Assembly (NCBI GenBank): GCA_030704615.1
Contig: CM060732.1
Span: forward strand, 73,451,053-73,515,052
From: Takakia lepidozioides
Taxonomy: Eukaryota; Streptophyta; Takakiopsida; Takakiales; Takakiaceae
Direction of reading: 5' to 3'
Length of the DNA: 64,000 bases
Below are positions 8,264 to 18,169 of this stretch, piece by piece. The translations under genes and the position numbers were made by a program. Position 1 is the stretch's first letter, and every line of letters begins with the position of its first letter. The notes below the pieces were generated by a model. The model was given only the letters and a program-made list of their open reading frames with translations. It made no database searches and was not told where the DNA came from.

Positions 8264-11250
8264 TCACCCGCCAATGTGAATCATAGGCCTGTTCTGAGTC
8301 CGTGCCAATTCAAACATGCCAGTATGTGCTGCCTTTTTTCTCTTTACCTGCAGATATAATGCAACCGTCTCTAAATCGCCTGAAACATCCCACTCAACTA
8401 ATCTTGTCTTTCACCTGACTTCCTCCATAGTTGCCGTCACACATATGTTGAATGCCTGAACCCCCTAAACATCAAGTTCGTACGATCTACAAAAGCACTA
8501 TCCATAACATCAGGCATATGAAGAATACACTTCCACGTTCCTGTCCAAACAAAAGCATTGGAATGTGATTTGCTCAATTGCAGTAAATATGGAACGGCAC
8601 CCAATTATTAAACTAAAGAACCAGAAACTCCTGGATTTGATGTACTGTGACCTACTTTAGTCCACATCATGCCCAGACTGCATGTGGAAAAGGTATTAAA
8701 GAAAAGCCTGTCTAGACTCAGACCCAGGAAGAGAGACGTGGGGTGCAGCTGGAAGTAAGACATAACACCAACTACTATTCAGCGACTGTATGAAGAGCAG
8801 ATGGCAATGAGCATACTGCATTGCTGATGATCTGCTGACTGCATGAGCATACTGCATTGCTGATGATCTGCTGAAGTCCAACATCATCCATACCGCTGCG
8901 CATGGCGTCCGAGGCTAAACCTGAAAGCGAACTTGACATTCTTATCCCTCAATATCCACATCCATACACAAACAGGTCGTCAACAGAATCTATCAACTAA
9001 CTTCTGTAGATCTAGTCACTAAGCTGCATAGACAAGGAGGAGAACCCATTCTTTCACCATCCACATTGCCACACAAAAACCATGGCTAACTACGGATGCA
9101 CCCTCACCTGGCCAATGCTAAACCAACCGAATAAGAGTGCTACATGGGTTGTTTGCACCCTCATTTCAGAATCTCACCCAGTATCACCACAAGGCAGTGG
9201 CGAAACTGCCATCAGATGGGACCAAAAGGTCAGTGAGTTGAAGCTTCAGGTGTAAACCATGAAAAGCCTGACTTATGTATATCAAAGTCATCCAGAATGG
9301 CTCAGTTGAAAAATACAGAAGTCCTACCTCAGAAGGGCCAAACAGGCAGACTTTGAGATTCCCATCGGCCATAAGGCGTAGTCGATTGCAGCCTGCACAG
9401 AAGTGCTCTGTCATGGAGGTAATAAAGGAGACTATGCCTTTGTAACCCTCCACCCGAAAATTCTTGGCAGTATCTGTAGGATGATCCTGCAGTCGTTGTA
9501 GACCTGGATACTTTTGCTTCTGTCACATACACAAAATTTCAAAAGTCTTCAGGCAGTCAGACACTGAGAACTGCATGTTGCTATCAGCACAATTAATCGT
9601 ACAACATCGCGGAGATGAACCTCATAAATATTTTGACCTAGGTCATGATTTGGGACTGAAATATGACATCATTGAGAGTATAGAGCCGTCTCAATCTCTA
9701 TAACCAACCAAAATACCTAATCTATCCCATGGACTGCAAACATCTAATGAGTACATCCCATCCCATGGACTACAAAAACTTGATGAAGTACCTTCTAACC
9801 AGTGAGCCTCTACCCCATAAACATTTATAGCTGTTCCGCACTATGAAGAATCATCCTACATTCTTCAGTATGAAAATGGTGGGGGAAATGGGACATTTTT
9901 TAAGCAACACAAACAGACTCGATACAAAACCACCCACACACTTCGAGTCCCATGGTACATACCACAGTAGTCAGCATTTCCATGTATGAGCCACTTCTTC
10001 TTGGAATTCCAGACATTGCCATCAAAGGGCATAAACTCAATAAAGCGCACCTTGATATGCTTATCTCTTGTCATTTCCACAAAATCTCCAATCTCATCGT
10101 CGTTTAAACCCCGCATCACAACTATGTTCACCTGAAGATATTACAATAACCAAGGTTTGTAGAAGCTTGCAATGAACTATCTACGATTTGTAGCTACAAA
10201 CATTGTTAGAAAGCAATTGTGGAAATCCCTGAGACACAACTCAGAGAGGAAGTATGTGTGTCTAAATCAAAGTAGCACCAATCCTAGACACAAGTGAGTG
10301 TCCCAACATAATTCCAGACTTCTCAATCAGAAACTATAAATCCACTTCTACTTTTCATATGATGTAGGCAACCACATGGGGGTGTCAATATTTTTTTTTA
10401 TTGAATCCTAGTTCTTACTTAATTTATACGTGCATAGTTCCTTCTATACATTTTGTTTTGTGTCGCACATTTCAAGAATTTCCACTCTTGTTTGCACTTA
10501 AAAGCAAGTTAAGAATCAAACCTTAACAGGAGAGAAACCCTGTTCCAAAGCAGCCTCAATAGATTGAAGAACCTTGGAATGTCCCTTACGCCTGGTCAGA
10601 AACTCAAACTTGGCAGGCACCAATGTATCTAAGCTGATGTTTAGTTTATTCAGTCCCACAGCCTTCAAGCGGGGAAGCTTACGTGCTAAAACAAGGCCAT
10701 TTGTTGTCATGGCTAGAGTTTGGAGGCCTGGGAGAGTTCTCAATTGCTCACAGAGGTCCTCAATGTCAGGCCTAATGCTTGGCTCCCCACCTGTAAGCCT
10801 GATCTTATCTACACCTCCAGCCACAAATACACTTGCAAGCTCAACAATTTCCCTCTGTGACAACAGCTCTGGATTTGGAGTTACCTCAACCCCTTCTGCG
10901 GGCATGCAATACTGGCATCGGAGATTGCAGCGCTCTGTAAGTGAGATTCTTAAGTATGTATGCTTCCTTCCATGAGAGTCTATCAACCTGTCCATCACCT
11001 GCGGTTCCTCCTCCAACCCTTCCCTTGACGTGACCACATCAGCTTGTAACTCTGACGACACTGAAGAAGAAAATTCCCTTAAGCCCAAACCCCTTTGAAG
11101 CAAGGAGGCCCTCTGAACCCTAGTACGTGAATGAGTCCGACCGTCACTTCCCAGATACTTGCTGTAACCTTCCACAACATTGGAAGTTGTCTTTTCGAAT
11201 GATAAACCATGGTACTCAGCTATGCATTGTATGTTTTGATTGAAACCCAT
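8264..11250 (-). CDS. CNX2: CNX2/MoaA, GTP 3',8-cyclase, first step of molybdenum cofactor synthesis (frame disrupted)
   Basis: A radical-SAM enzyme that, with CNX3, turns GTP into cyclic pyranopterin monophosphate in plant mitochondria. Exons by splice sites (minus): 11250-10522, 10131-9963, 9519-9328, 8920-8853, 8347-8264. Exon 1 gives an N-terminal presequence, the 4Fe-4S motif CNLRCQYC (Cys108, 112, 115) and [12 protein letters not shown]. Exon 2 has [10 protein letters not shown] and [10 protein letters not shown]. Exon 3 holds the second cluster motif, [11 protein letters not shown] and CLFGPSE. The last exon ends HIGG, the conserved C-terminal Gly-Gly. Exon 2 is 1 nt too long: after WNSKK the homologous frame (YMEMLTTV) lies one base over. 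Exon 4 is 1 nt too short, with a stop straight after the splice in the expected frame. Total length is 414 codons, but the frame between the faults is wrong. It is either a recent pseudogene or carries sequence errors. A 5'UTR intron acceptor seems to sit just upstream of the ATG. Confidence 0.85.
8807..8874 (-). repeat. 36-bp tandem duplication spanning a CNX2 splice donor
   Basis: A 32-nt sequence occurs twice, at 8843-8874 and 8807-8838, with a 36-bp period. It contains the end of CNX2 exon 4 and its donor (GCA followed by GTATGC), so the gene has two equivalent donors, at 8853/8852 and 8817/8816. Use of the second would add 12 in-frame codons ([12 protein letters not shown]). Confidence 0.85.
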
Positions 11251-11870
11251 TCATCCTGCCAGCACAAAAGAGCAAACATTAATCCCAGACCATCCAATCA
11301 GGCAGGGATCACTCTCCTCACAGTTGTCACCTTACCTTATCTTTGCATTCTTTCAATGAATTCAAAGGACTGATGCGTTAACAAGGTCTTTTCTCTCTAC
11401 ACTCATGTTTCCATGATCTATGATAAGTGGTCATAATGAAACCCTCTAAAACTTGCAACGAAGTACTGACCAGATCTGGAGATGGTTTGGCAGCATTGAA
11501 AAGCATTTGCAGGTGATGACTACAAGGGGAAACATGGAGGTAAAGCATTCTCTCCAGATCAACAAACAGGGAGTGCTGCAGTCTCATTTTCACAACATAA
11601 TTATTTAGTTAGGCCACTTCAATTTGGGTGAAATCTTATTAGAAAGTAATCCAATAACTGGGCCTGATGAGCTGCTTGGGTAAAGCGAAATATCGCTCAT
11701 CATAACAACCCTTGCAATCCTTGACAGACACCAAAGGAGAAGCTTTGAGAGTTCAGGCCGGGAACCAACTTTTCATCTAGAGAATCATTGCTGTCTAACA
11801 CCTTGCTAGTAGTGTCCAACTCAAACAAAGCAGGGAAAGTTACCAGGATTGATCACATACAAATGAATCC
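11251..11870. other. CNX2 upstream region
   Basis: Probable promoter and 5' untranslated region of CNX2 on the minus strand. No other gene is visible. I could not place a convincing TATA box. Confidence 0.35.
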
Positions 11871-11904
11871 ATGTCTCTCTGTCTCTCTGTCTCGCTATCT
11901 CTCC

Positions 11905-12400
11905 CCCATCTCATGGATGACCTCAAGGGTCTACCCACTCTCGGCACTAGACTGAAATTTAAACTCAGGGCGGGAAGCCTACCTTTGAACAGCAAACAGA
12001 AGCAGAGAGGAAAGGGAGAGTGCAATTGCCCGTTGTGTGGGCAACCTGAAGACAATATTCATTTTCTGATTCATTATGTTCTCTCACCAGAGAGACGCTC
12101 TCTTCAAATCTATCAAGGGAAATGTGCTTGTACCTCTGTTTACCAACTTTGAAAGTCTTGAGGCTGAGCCAAAAGCCCAGGCCCTTTTGAGGCCTAGTTA
12201 TTGGGCAAACCACACACACCAGGTTGATGCTTGTGTAACCGGATTTCTAGAGGAGATCTGGAAAACCCGGATCAACTGTTTATTCCAAGGCAAGTCTTTC
12301 TACCGGCGTCAGCCCCTGACAAAGGCAGGTTCTGTCCCTTTGTGTTCCGCTCAAACTGGGCGTGGGGTCAATGGCCACAAGGCTACGGCCAACAATGTCT
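11905..12400 (+). mobile_element. LINE 3' fragment with zinc-binding domain of ORF2
   Basis: Two frames joined by a slip near 12085 give a protein tail: LRAGSLPLNSKQKQRGKG, then CPLCGQPEDNIHFLIHY (Cys-x2-Cys ... His, where the family has a final Cys the copy has Tyr), SPERRSLFKSI, and then FLEEIWKTR. This matches the layout of the zinc-binding domain found after the reverse transcriptase in plant LINEs. The reverse transcriptase itself is absent, so this is a 5'-truncated dead copy. It differs from the LINE family found inside the arabinokinase gene. Confidence 0.65.
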
Positions 12401-14600
12401 TATGAGTACATTCTCTCCCCCACCTTTCTCCCTCCCAATCTCAACTAGCAGTGTCACGCGAGAACAGCATAGGGGTGTGACCAGCAATTTGCATCGACCA
12501 CTCAATACCCTGTACCGGATTCTCGACCGTTGTGGAGCACTACGACCATTTCGGGTTAAGTCACGTATACCCTGATGGGTTTCAACCGCTCGAGTATAGC
12601 CAACGTGCACTCTCTTTCTCTCTCTCTCAGGCGCCAGAGAGGAAGGCAAAGGGAAGACACGACAGATCGAATTACAATACACCCAAGACCTTGTTCATAA
12701 GCCAACGAACACTGAGAACCGGAGTAGCCTTCTAAGCGCAGTCAAGGCAGGGAGCTAGACCCACTCTCTGTCTCTCTCACACACACAGAATATTTACAAG
12801 TCCAACATGTCCATTAAAGCTATAATGTCATAGAAAGAAGAGCCACTTAAGCATATACTGTTGCACATTTTCCCCTTGGGCTCTACAATTGGAACTCAAC
12901 TCTCAGTAGGGCCATCTCCGTGAGCAGAGCATGGCAGTCGCAGAAAAGTCCGTAAAATGAGGACAAGACAATCGCCCAAAAACTAAAAGGGCAAAGAAGT
13001 AGTAACGGCTTGAAAGAGTAAATATGCGTACATGCGGTAAGGCATGAGTAGTAGTAGCAGGACGTCCAGAACTCCGTGCAGAAACTGAAGTGAACCAGGC
13101 AAGCCAGCGTGTCCATCTCATGCTGCCTGAATCGCTCGGATCACACAGCAGTCATGGGGGACCAATTGCGGGGCAAAGTCTCCCATACCCAAGAGGAACC
13201 TCCGCCTCACGGAGCTTCTACTTCTGGGCTGCACAAGGAACCAGTCTCTCAATTACGCTAACTGCTAGCTTATGCAGCAACAATCGCAACGGTAGTAATG
13301 CCTACTACGCTTCTAAGAGGCTAAACGCTCTTCTCCCTCACCCTCCTCACCCACATTCCATCTCCCCCTCCCTATAACTCCTTGACTGCGCACGTGCAGC
13401 GGGCTCCTTGCCCCCGCTCCAGTACCCCCTCGCCTACCTTTCACACTGTGTCTCACACCTGAATCTCTGGTGAAGATGCCCCTTCCCCATCATCGCCAAT
13501 CCACATCGCTCCTCCCCACATCTCAACAGATTTGTCACGGAACAACAAGTCCACCCTCGCTTGAATACTAAATAGATCCTGACACGTGCTCGAGTTGAAC
13601 GCCTCGGAAGGTCCACTGTCACGTTCCCCACCGAGCCTAACTCGCAGTACATGACAAGTACCTTACCTCTCTCATGCGGATTGTGGCATTCCTAGCAATT
13701 TCATCTCTCTCTCCCTAATCTTTTCCCAACGTTACAGAGATTGGATGCCAGAATAGAAGACCCACAGAGAAGATGCGGGGATGGTGAGGAAAAATGCAAG
13801 CCCATAACTTGAAAGGCCTAGTGATGCTGATTTTTCCTTTGTATGTTGGAGACCTGTTATTTCATGGAATGCCCCATTTTCTTCTTGGATGTCAGCATCA
13901 AGCCCTTTCTGCTTGGGAATGGCCCCCACAGAGACCATTCTGGTGGGAAATCCGCATGTAGAATTTGAGTGAGCCCAAGTACCTAAAGGCTTAAAAAATG
14001 GGGCTAGAAACTAGAAACCACCATGAAACAATAATAACCCTATAGAGATTCCGAGCCAAAGCTGGAGCCTTGGACTGTTGTTCCAGGCCCGCCTGCCCAC
14101 CATAGGTTTGGCTATGTACCTACCACAGCAAAAAGAAACGAACCAAATTCATGTTCATGTTCCAAATTCATGTTCCATAGAGGGCAATCCTATCAAGCAA
14201 CAGCGTCCCTTTGAACCCTCCCAATGTGTGACAAAAAGAAGAAGAGGGTGGCTTCAAGGCGTAACTTATGGTGTCATTTGACCCCAAAGGACTACTGCCT
14301 TCTGTTTGGAAAGTTGGACACTTTATGTGTTGCAAAACGTAGCCTAAGGAGGCATGTCAATGTCCACCAATTTCCGATCAAAATGCTCCAATTTGATAGG
14401 GACTTCGTAGGGTAGTACCCTCCAGTGTATATGGAGTTTTCTTGGGTATCAAGTATCAACATATCAACCCATGGTAGCATCACTGGTATGAAAAACCGAC
14501 CTGGCTGATAGCCTATGAAGAGATCCAACACCTAAATGAGGAACACTACCGTGCTCTATCATTGGACCAAAACAAATTCTAGTACTTGAGCCAATACCAG
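12401..14600. other. Intergenic stretch, pyrimidine-rich microsatellites
   Basis: Contains short CT-rich runs (for example 12610-12628 and 12762-12786) and no recognisable gene. The minus-strand frames at 12883-13121 and 13732-13938 have no visible domain. Confidence 0.4.
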
Positions 14601-14796
14601 GTTGATACCAGTGTTGGGCGGTTACCTGCCGTGACCCAGGTTGACCTACGGTTCAGGTTAACCGGAACCGGGCCCATTCCTGCAGAACCTGACCTGGAAC
14701 TGGAACCTGCCAATGGGGATCGGCATAGAACCGAACTGGCGGTTCGTGCTTGGTGGGCCCTGGGAATAACATGGCATAACCCTGGAGAGTCGGTGG

Positions 14797-14991
14797 CCCA
14801 TGACAAAACTTCTTTAATGCTCTCAAGCTCCATGAGATCCTGGGTTCAATGCTTGAAGGGCCCCATGACAAAACTTCTGTAATGCTCTCAAGCTCCATGA
14901 AATCCTGGGTTCAATGCTTGAAGGGCCCCATGACAAAACTTCTTTAATGCTCTCAAGCTCCATGAGATCCTGGGTTCAATGCTTGAAGGCT
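14797..14991. repeat. 65-bp tandem repeat, three copies, inside the hAT element
   Basis: The phrase tgacaaaact occurs at 14801, 14866 and 14931, each followed by nearly identical sequence (atgctctcaagctccatga). The period is 65 bp. A shorter, decayed continuation runs to about 15050. Confidence 0.9.
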
Positions 14992-15300
14992 GTGACATTC
15001 TATATTCAATGCTTCAACGCCATGAGATCTTGGGCTCAATCTCCAGCTCCATGATATCCTGGCTAAGTTCATTAATGAAAATGTTAGAAGGTGCCAATAC
15101 TTGCCAAATACTTGAATAGTAATTTCAACCCATAAAATGTTACCCATTTTCTTCTACCAGTTTATTTAGAGTATTTTTGTTTTGGTTTTTTTTTTGTGTT
15201 AGTGAAAACTAATAAAATCGTTGGATTTTAGTTCAAATATGTGAATACATTGCTATTTAATCTCCCAGACTGATAAAATATTTTAAATCTAATTAAATTA

Positions 15301-15332
15301 ATATAAATAAATAAATAAATAAATAAATAAAA
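15301..15332. repeat. (AAAT)n microsatellite
   Basis: About seven to eight uninterrupted repeats of aaat inside the second hAT element. Confidence 0.9.
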
Positions 15333-16000
15333 AGAACCCGAACCTAACCGGATCCGTGGTTTTTATCAGCAACTAACCGGTAACCGGAACCGCCCCCATG
15401 TTTAAAAGTTGGATCTGGAACCGGACCGGAACCGGCTCAATAAAAAAAACCGGAACCGGATCCGAAACCGTCTCTTGAAATAATTGTGGAACCGGAAGCG
15501 AAGGTTCCTTCACAAATGCAAGAACCGCCCAACACTGATTGATACCCAGTTAATACTAACCAGTTGATTTTGCCTAGGTATTGAGATTTTGACATGGTAT
15601 TCAAACTTAATCCACTTGGTATCAAATTCAGTTTTGATATACTTGGAACCGGCTGGTATTTTAAACTTTCAAAACCCACAAAAAACTTAGACCCTTCTGT
15701 TCACTATCGTTACTGTCCACCAAATTTCAGATCAAAATTCTCAAATAAGTTTGATATCGAGATGTCGTACCTGGGAGGGCCAGGAAGGCTCTCAATTATG
15801 GTTCAAAACGCTTTGTTAAGTCCGAGAAAATGGCCGACCATCTTCCTAATACATGCCGCTAAGCTCTACAACCACATGACATAGTCCCGCATTTGCTTCT
15901 TGGCAAAAACAATCCCAATGGGCATCACCAAAAGTAAGCAGCCCAGCCATCTGACTGCACAGAAAGTGCTACAAATCAGTTTAGTCCATCCACCCAAACC

Positions 16001-16197
16001 CCTCTTGTCAACTCACAAGGGACCTGTCAAATCTCCCCCTCTTGTCAACTCACAAGTGACCTGTCAAATCTCCCCCCTCTTGTCAACTCACAAGTGACCT
16101 GTCAAATCTCCCCCCTCTTGTCAACTCACAAGGGACCTGTCAAATCTCCCCCCTCAGGTCAACTCACAAGTGACCTGTCAAATCTCCCTCCAGATGA
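16001..16197. repeat. 37-38 bp tandem repeat, about five copies
   Basis: The core cttgtcaactcacaag begins at 16004, 16041, 16079 and 16117, with a variant (caggtcaactcacaag) at 16155; each is followed by a block ending cctgtcaaatctcccc. It ends about 300 bp before the start codon of the thylakoid-lumen protein gene, so it lies in the likely promoter region. Confidence 0.9.
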
Positions 16198-16498
16198 TGG
16201 TTTGTATGGTTGGCTTCCCAGGGTTCAGTGGCAAGGCCAGAATGGTCCGGTAGGCCAGGCCACATTGGCAAATGTGTTGCTATGAACAAAAGCCATGAAA
16301 TAGTGGTAAAAGGGTGAGGTGGGTAGTGTGGGAAAGTGGGATACAAGGGAAGAGAGAAAGTGCAAAGAGATGGGTTTGGAAGATGAGAGAAGGGGGGGTG
16401 GAGGGTGACGAGATGGCTCTCTTTGGCTCAACGTGACAGTGTGAGAGACTGGGCAGCGAGCTCACCCATCAATCCTGCGAGGCGCTTGGACGGAGACG

Positions 16499-18166
16499 AT
16501 GGCGATGCTGCCCACAGCCTCCGTGTGTGTGCCACTGCGGCAATCTCTTGTTGCAAAGGGCCCCCGTCTTGGTGCAGAGGCGCCGAGGGTAGCTTGCCCA
16601 GCGAATACGTCCAGGAGCAGAAGCAGAGTAACATGTCGTGTGAGCCAGGCCGTGCAAAAGAATGCCAAAATGGCTTTGCTACTGCCGCTAGCCGCCTGCA
16701 CTATCCTCACAGCTTGGCCTGGCCACGGTACATTCTCGATCATCCACCTCAAATTAGTTTGGGTATAGCTGGGAGTGGGCAGCTCTGGACAACTACTGAC
16801 AATGCCTGTAAGTTAAAGACGAAACCTTAGAGTTGGGTGTTCTACCTTGGTCAGCCTGCACTATCTGATTAACCAGTACGATGTCGAAAGGTCCTACCCA
16901 AGTCGACAAGCTGAGACATGTATAGTCAAGTTTGTCTGGAAGAGATGCAGCATATGGAGTCCACTGGTGTTGAACTCTCATGCTTGCGTCCCCAAACCAA
17001 ATCTTCAACGTGGAACCTGGAGTTCAATATTCTCGACTCCCCTGCTTTACTGGTTGAGTTCAGACAGCATCAACAGTATTCAGAGCCATTTCTGCGCATA
17101 CTGTTCCCCTACCTCCATTGGGAAGTGTTCTTTCTCTGAATGTGGGATGATGCTGAGGCAGACCTATTGCTAACCCCTCTTGCTAGCGAGGCCATGTCAG
17201 TAAGGTCTACTACCTCTGGAGAATTCTCCTTGTTTCTGTCCTTTCTTTCTTTCCCCAGTGGTTGCTGTGCAAACTATAAACCAACATTTTTCTCATGTTG
17301 CCAAGTACTGTTCTAAGCAGGTTAGAGTGTGGTCCATTCTATATCAAAGAATTTGATGGTGAGGTTTGTCAGGTTTAATTTCACAGAACTTACGGGAATC
17401 CAGGTTCTGACTCAGATCCTTGTCTACTCAATTGCAGCTGAGGCTGGCTTGCTGTCGGGAAGTACAGGATTGGAGTCTATTCAACTGCCTTCTTTCCCGG
17501 GGCCTGATTTTATCAAGCAGATCCAAGGTATACTATTGGGTGAAGGTGCATATTTTTATTTGAAGGGAGTGAATTTGGGTGGTATCTAAGTCTGGAAGGA
17601 AAGAGGTTGAAAGGAAGATTGCATATGGCTGACATGTTGTTTTGAATCAGAGGCCAACAAAAAGAAGTACGCAGGCTTTGATGAAAAATTCAAGTCCTCC
17701 CCCTTGCTTCAAGACTTACTCAAGCGATCCAAAGACAATGCACAATTGTAATGTTCTGTCACTTCTCGCAGTGGTACATGTTTACCGTTTTTGCCTTTGT
17801 TTCTTAAAAGTGTGTGTGTATGAAAGGTGGTCATCATTGTATTGTCTTTGTGTACTCCTTTCTCCCTTTTTATGGGGGAGCTGGCAGCGTACGGAAAGGA
17901 AGTAGAGACATGAGATGGAAATTACAGGGCACATGTCACACTTGGTAGGTGGAGACTTGCAATGACTTGAGCCTTGGGGAGTGGAGGGAGTGGTTGTGTT
18001 CAGATTTATGGGACATGGTAACTGTTTGGTTATTTGCAGGCACAAGCAAGAGATTCAAGACAAGTACTGTGAACGAGGTGCTGAATGGGGTGTTGGTGAT
18101 TGCTCTCTTGCGGGCTTGTCGCAAGCAGAAAAGGATGCCTTCATGGCGGCCTTAAGAAAGAAGTGA
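16499..18166 (+). CDS. Chloroplast-targeted thylakoid-lumen protein, 180 aa, function not identified
   Basis: Four exons with consistent phases: 16499-16727, 17438-17527, 17651-17747, 18040-18166. The N-terminus is Ser/Arg/Ala-rich like a transit peptide. It is followed by a hydrophobic stretch (MALLLPLAACTILTAW, about residues 57-72) and a possible cleavage site near AEAG after PGH, which together look like a bipartite thylakoid-lumen signal. The mature part reads GLLSGSTGLESI, FIKQIQ, YAGFDEKFKSSP, LLQDLLKRSKDN, then a conserved-looking end KYCERGAEWGVGDCS and a Lys-rich C-terminus. The two Cys could pair. I recall plant proteins of this type being loosely labelled photosystem I subunit N-like, but it is not clearly classical PsaN, so I leave it unnamed. 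The start is the first ATG; a second ATG two codons on is also possible. Confidence 0.75.
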
Positions 18167-18169
18167 TGG

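Larger units (their letters stand above)
14609..15537. mobile_element. hAT-like non-autonomous element, 929 bp
   Basis: Terminal inverted repeats are cagtgttgggcggtt (14609-14623) and its exact complement ending at 15537. The flanking 8-bp duplication matches at 7 of 8 positions (gttgatac at 14601-14608, attgatac at 15538-15545). Subterminal regions are dense in AACCGG/CCGGTT motifs. It has the same terminal style as the element at 5361-6281 (13 of 15 terminal bases equal) but different subterminal motifs. No transposase is encoded. An internal 65-bp tandem repeat and an AAAT microsatellite lie inside it. Confidence 0.88.

Noticed and set aside
9240-9327. Extension of CNX2 exon 3 to a downstream donor to repair the frame
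   Set aside because: A phase-1 donor exists near 9260, but the added residues do not resemble the conserved MoaA sequence, and it would not fix the fault in exon 2.
16001-16197. CRISPR-like array of 37-38 bp units
   Set aside because: The units are joined directly with no unique spacers, so this is an ordinary tandem repeat in a plant nuclear genome.
16405-16830. 141-codon frame overlapping the lumen protein start
   Set aside because: The neighbouring frame from 16499 gives a transit peptide, a lumen signal and correct phases into three further exons.
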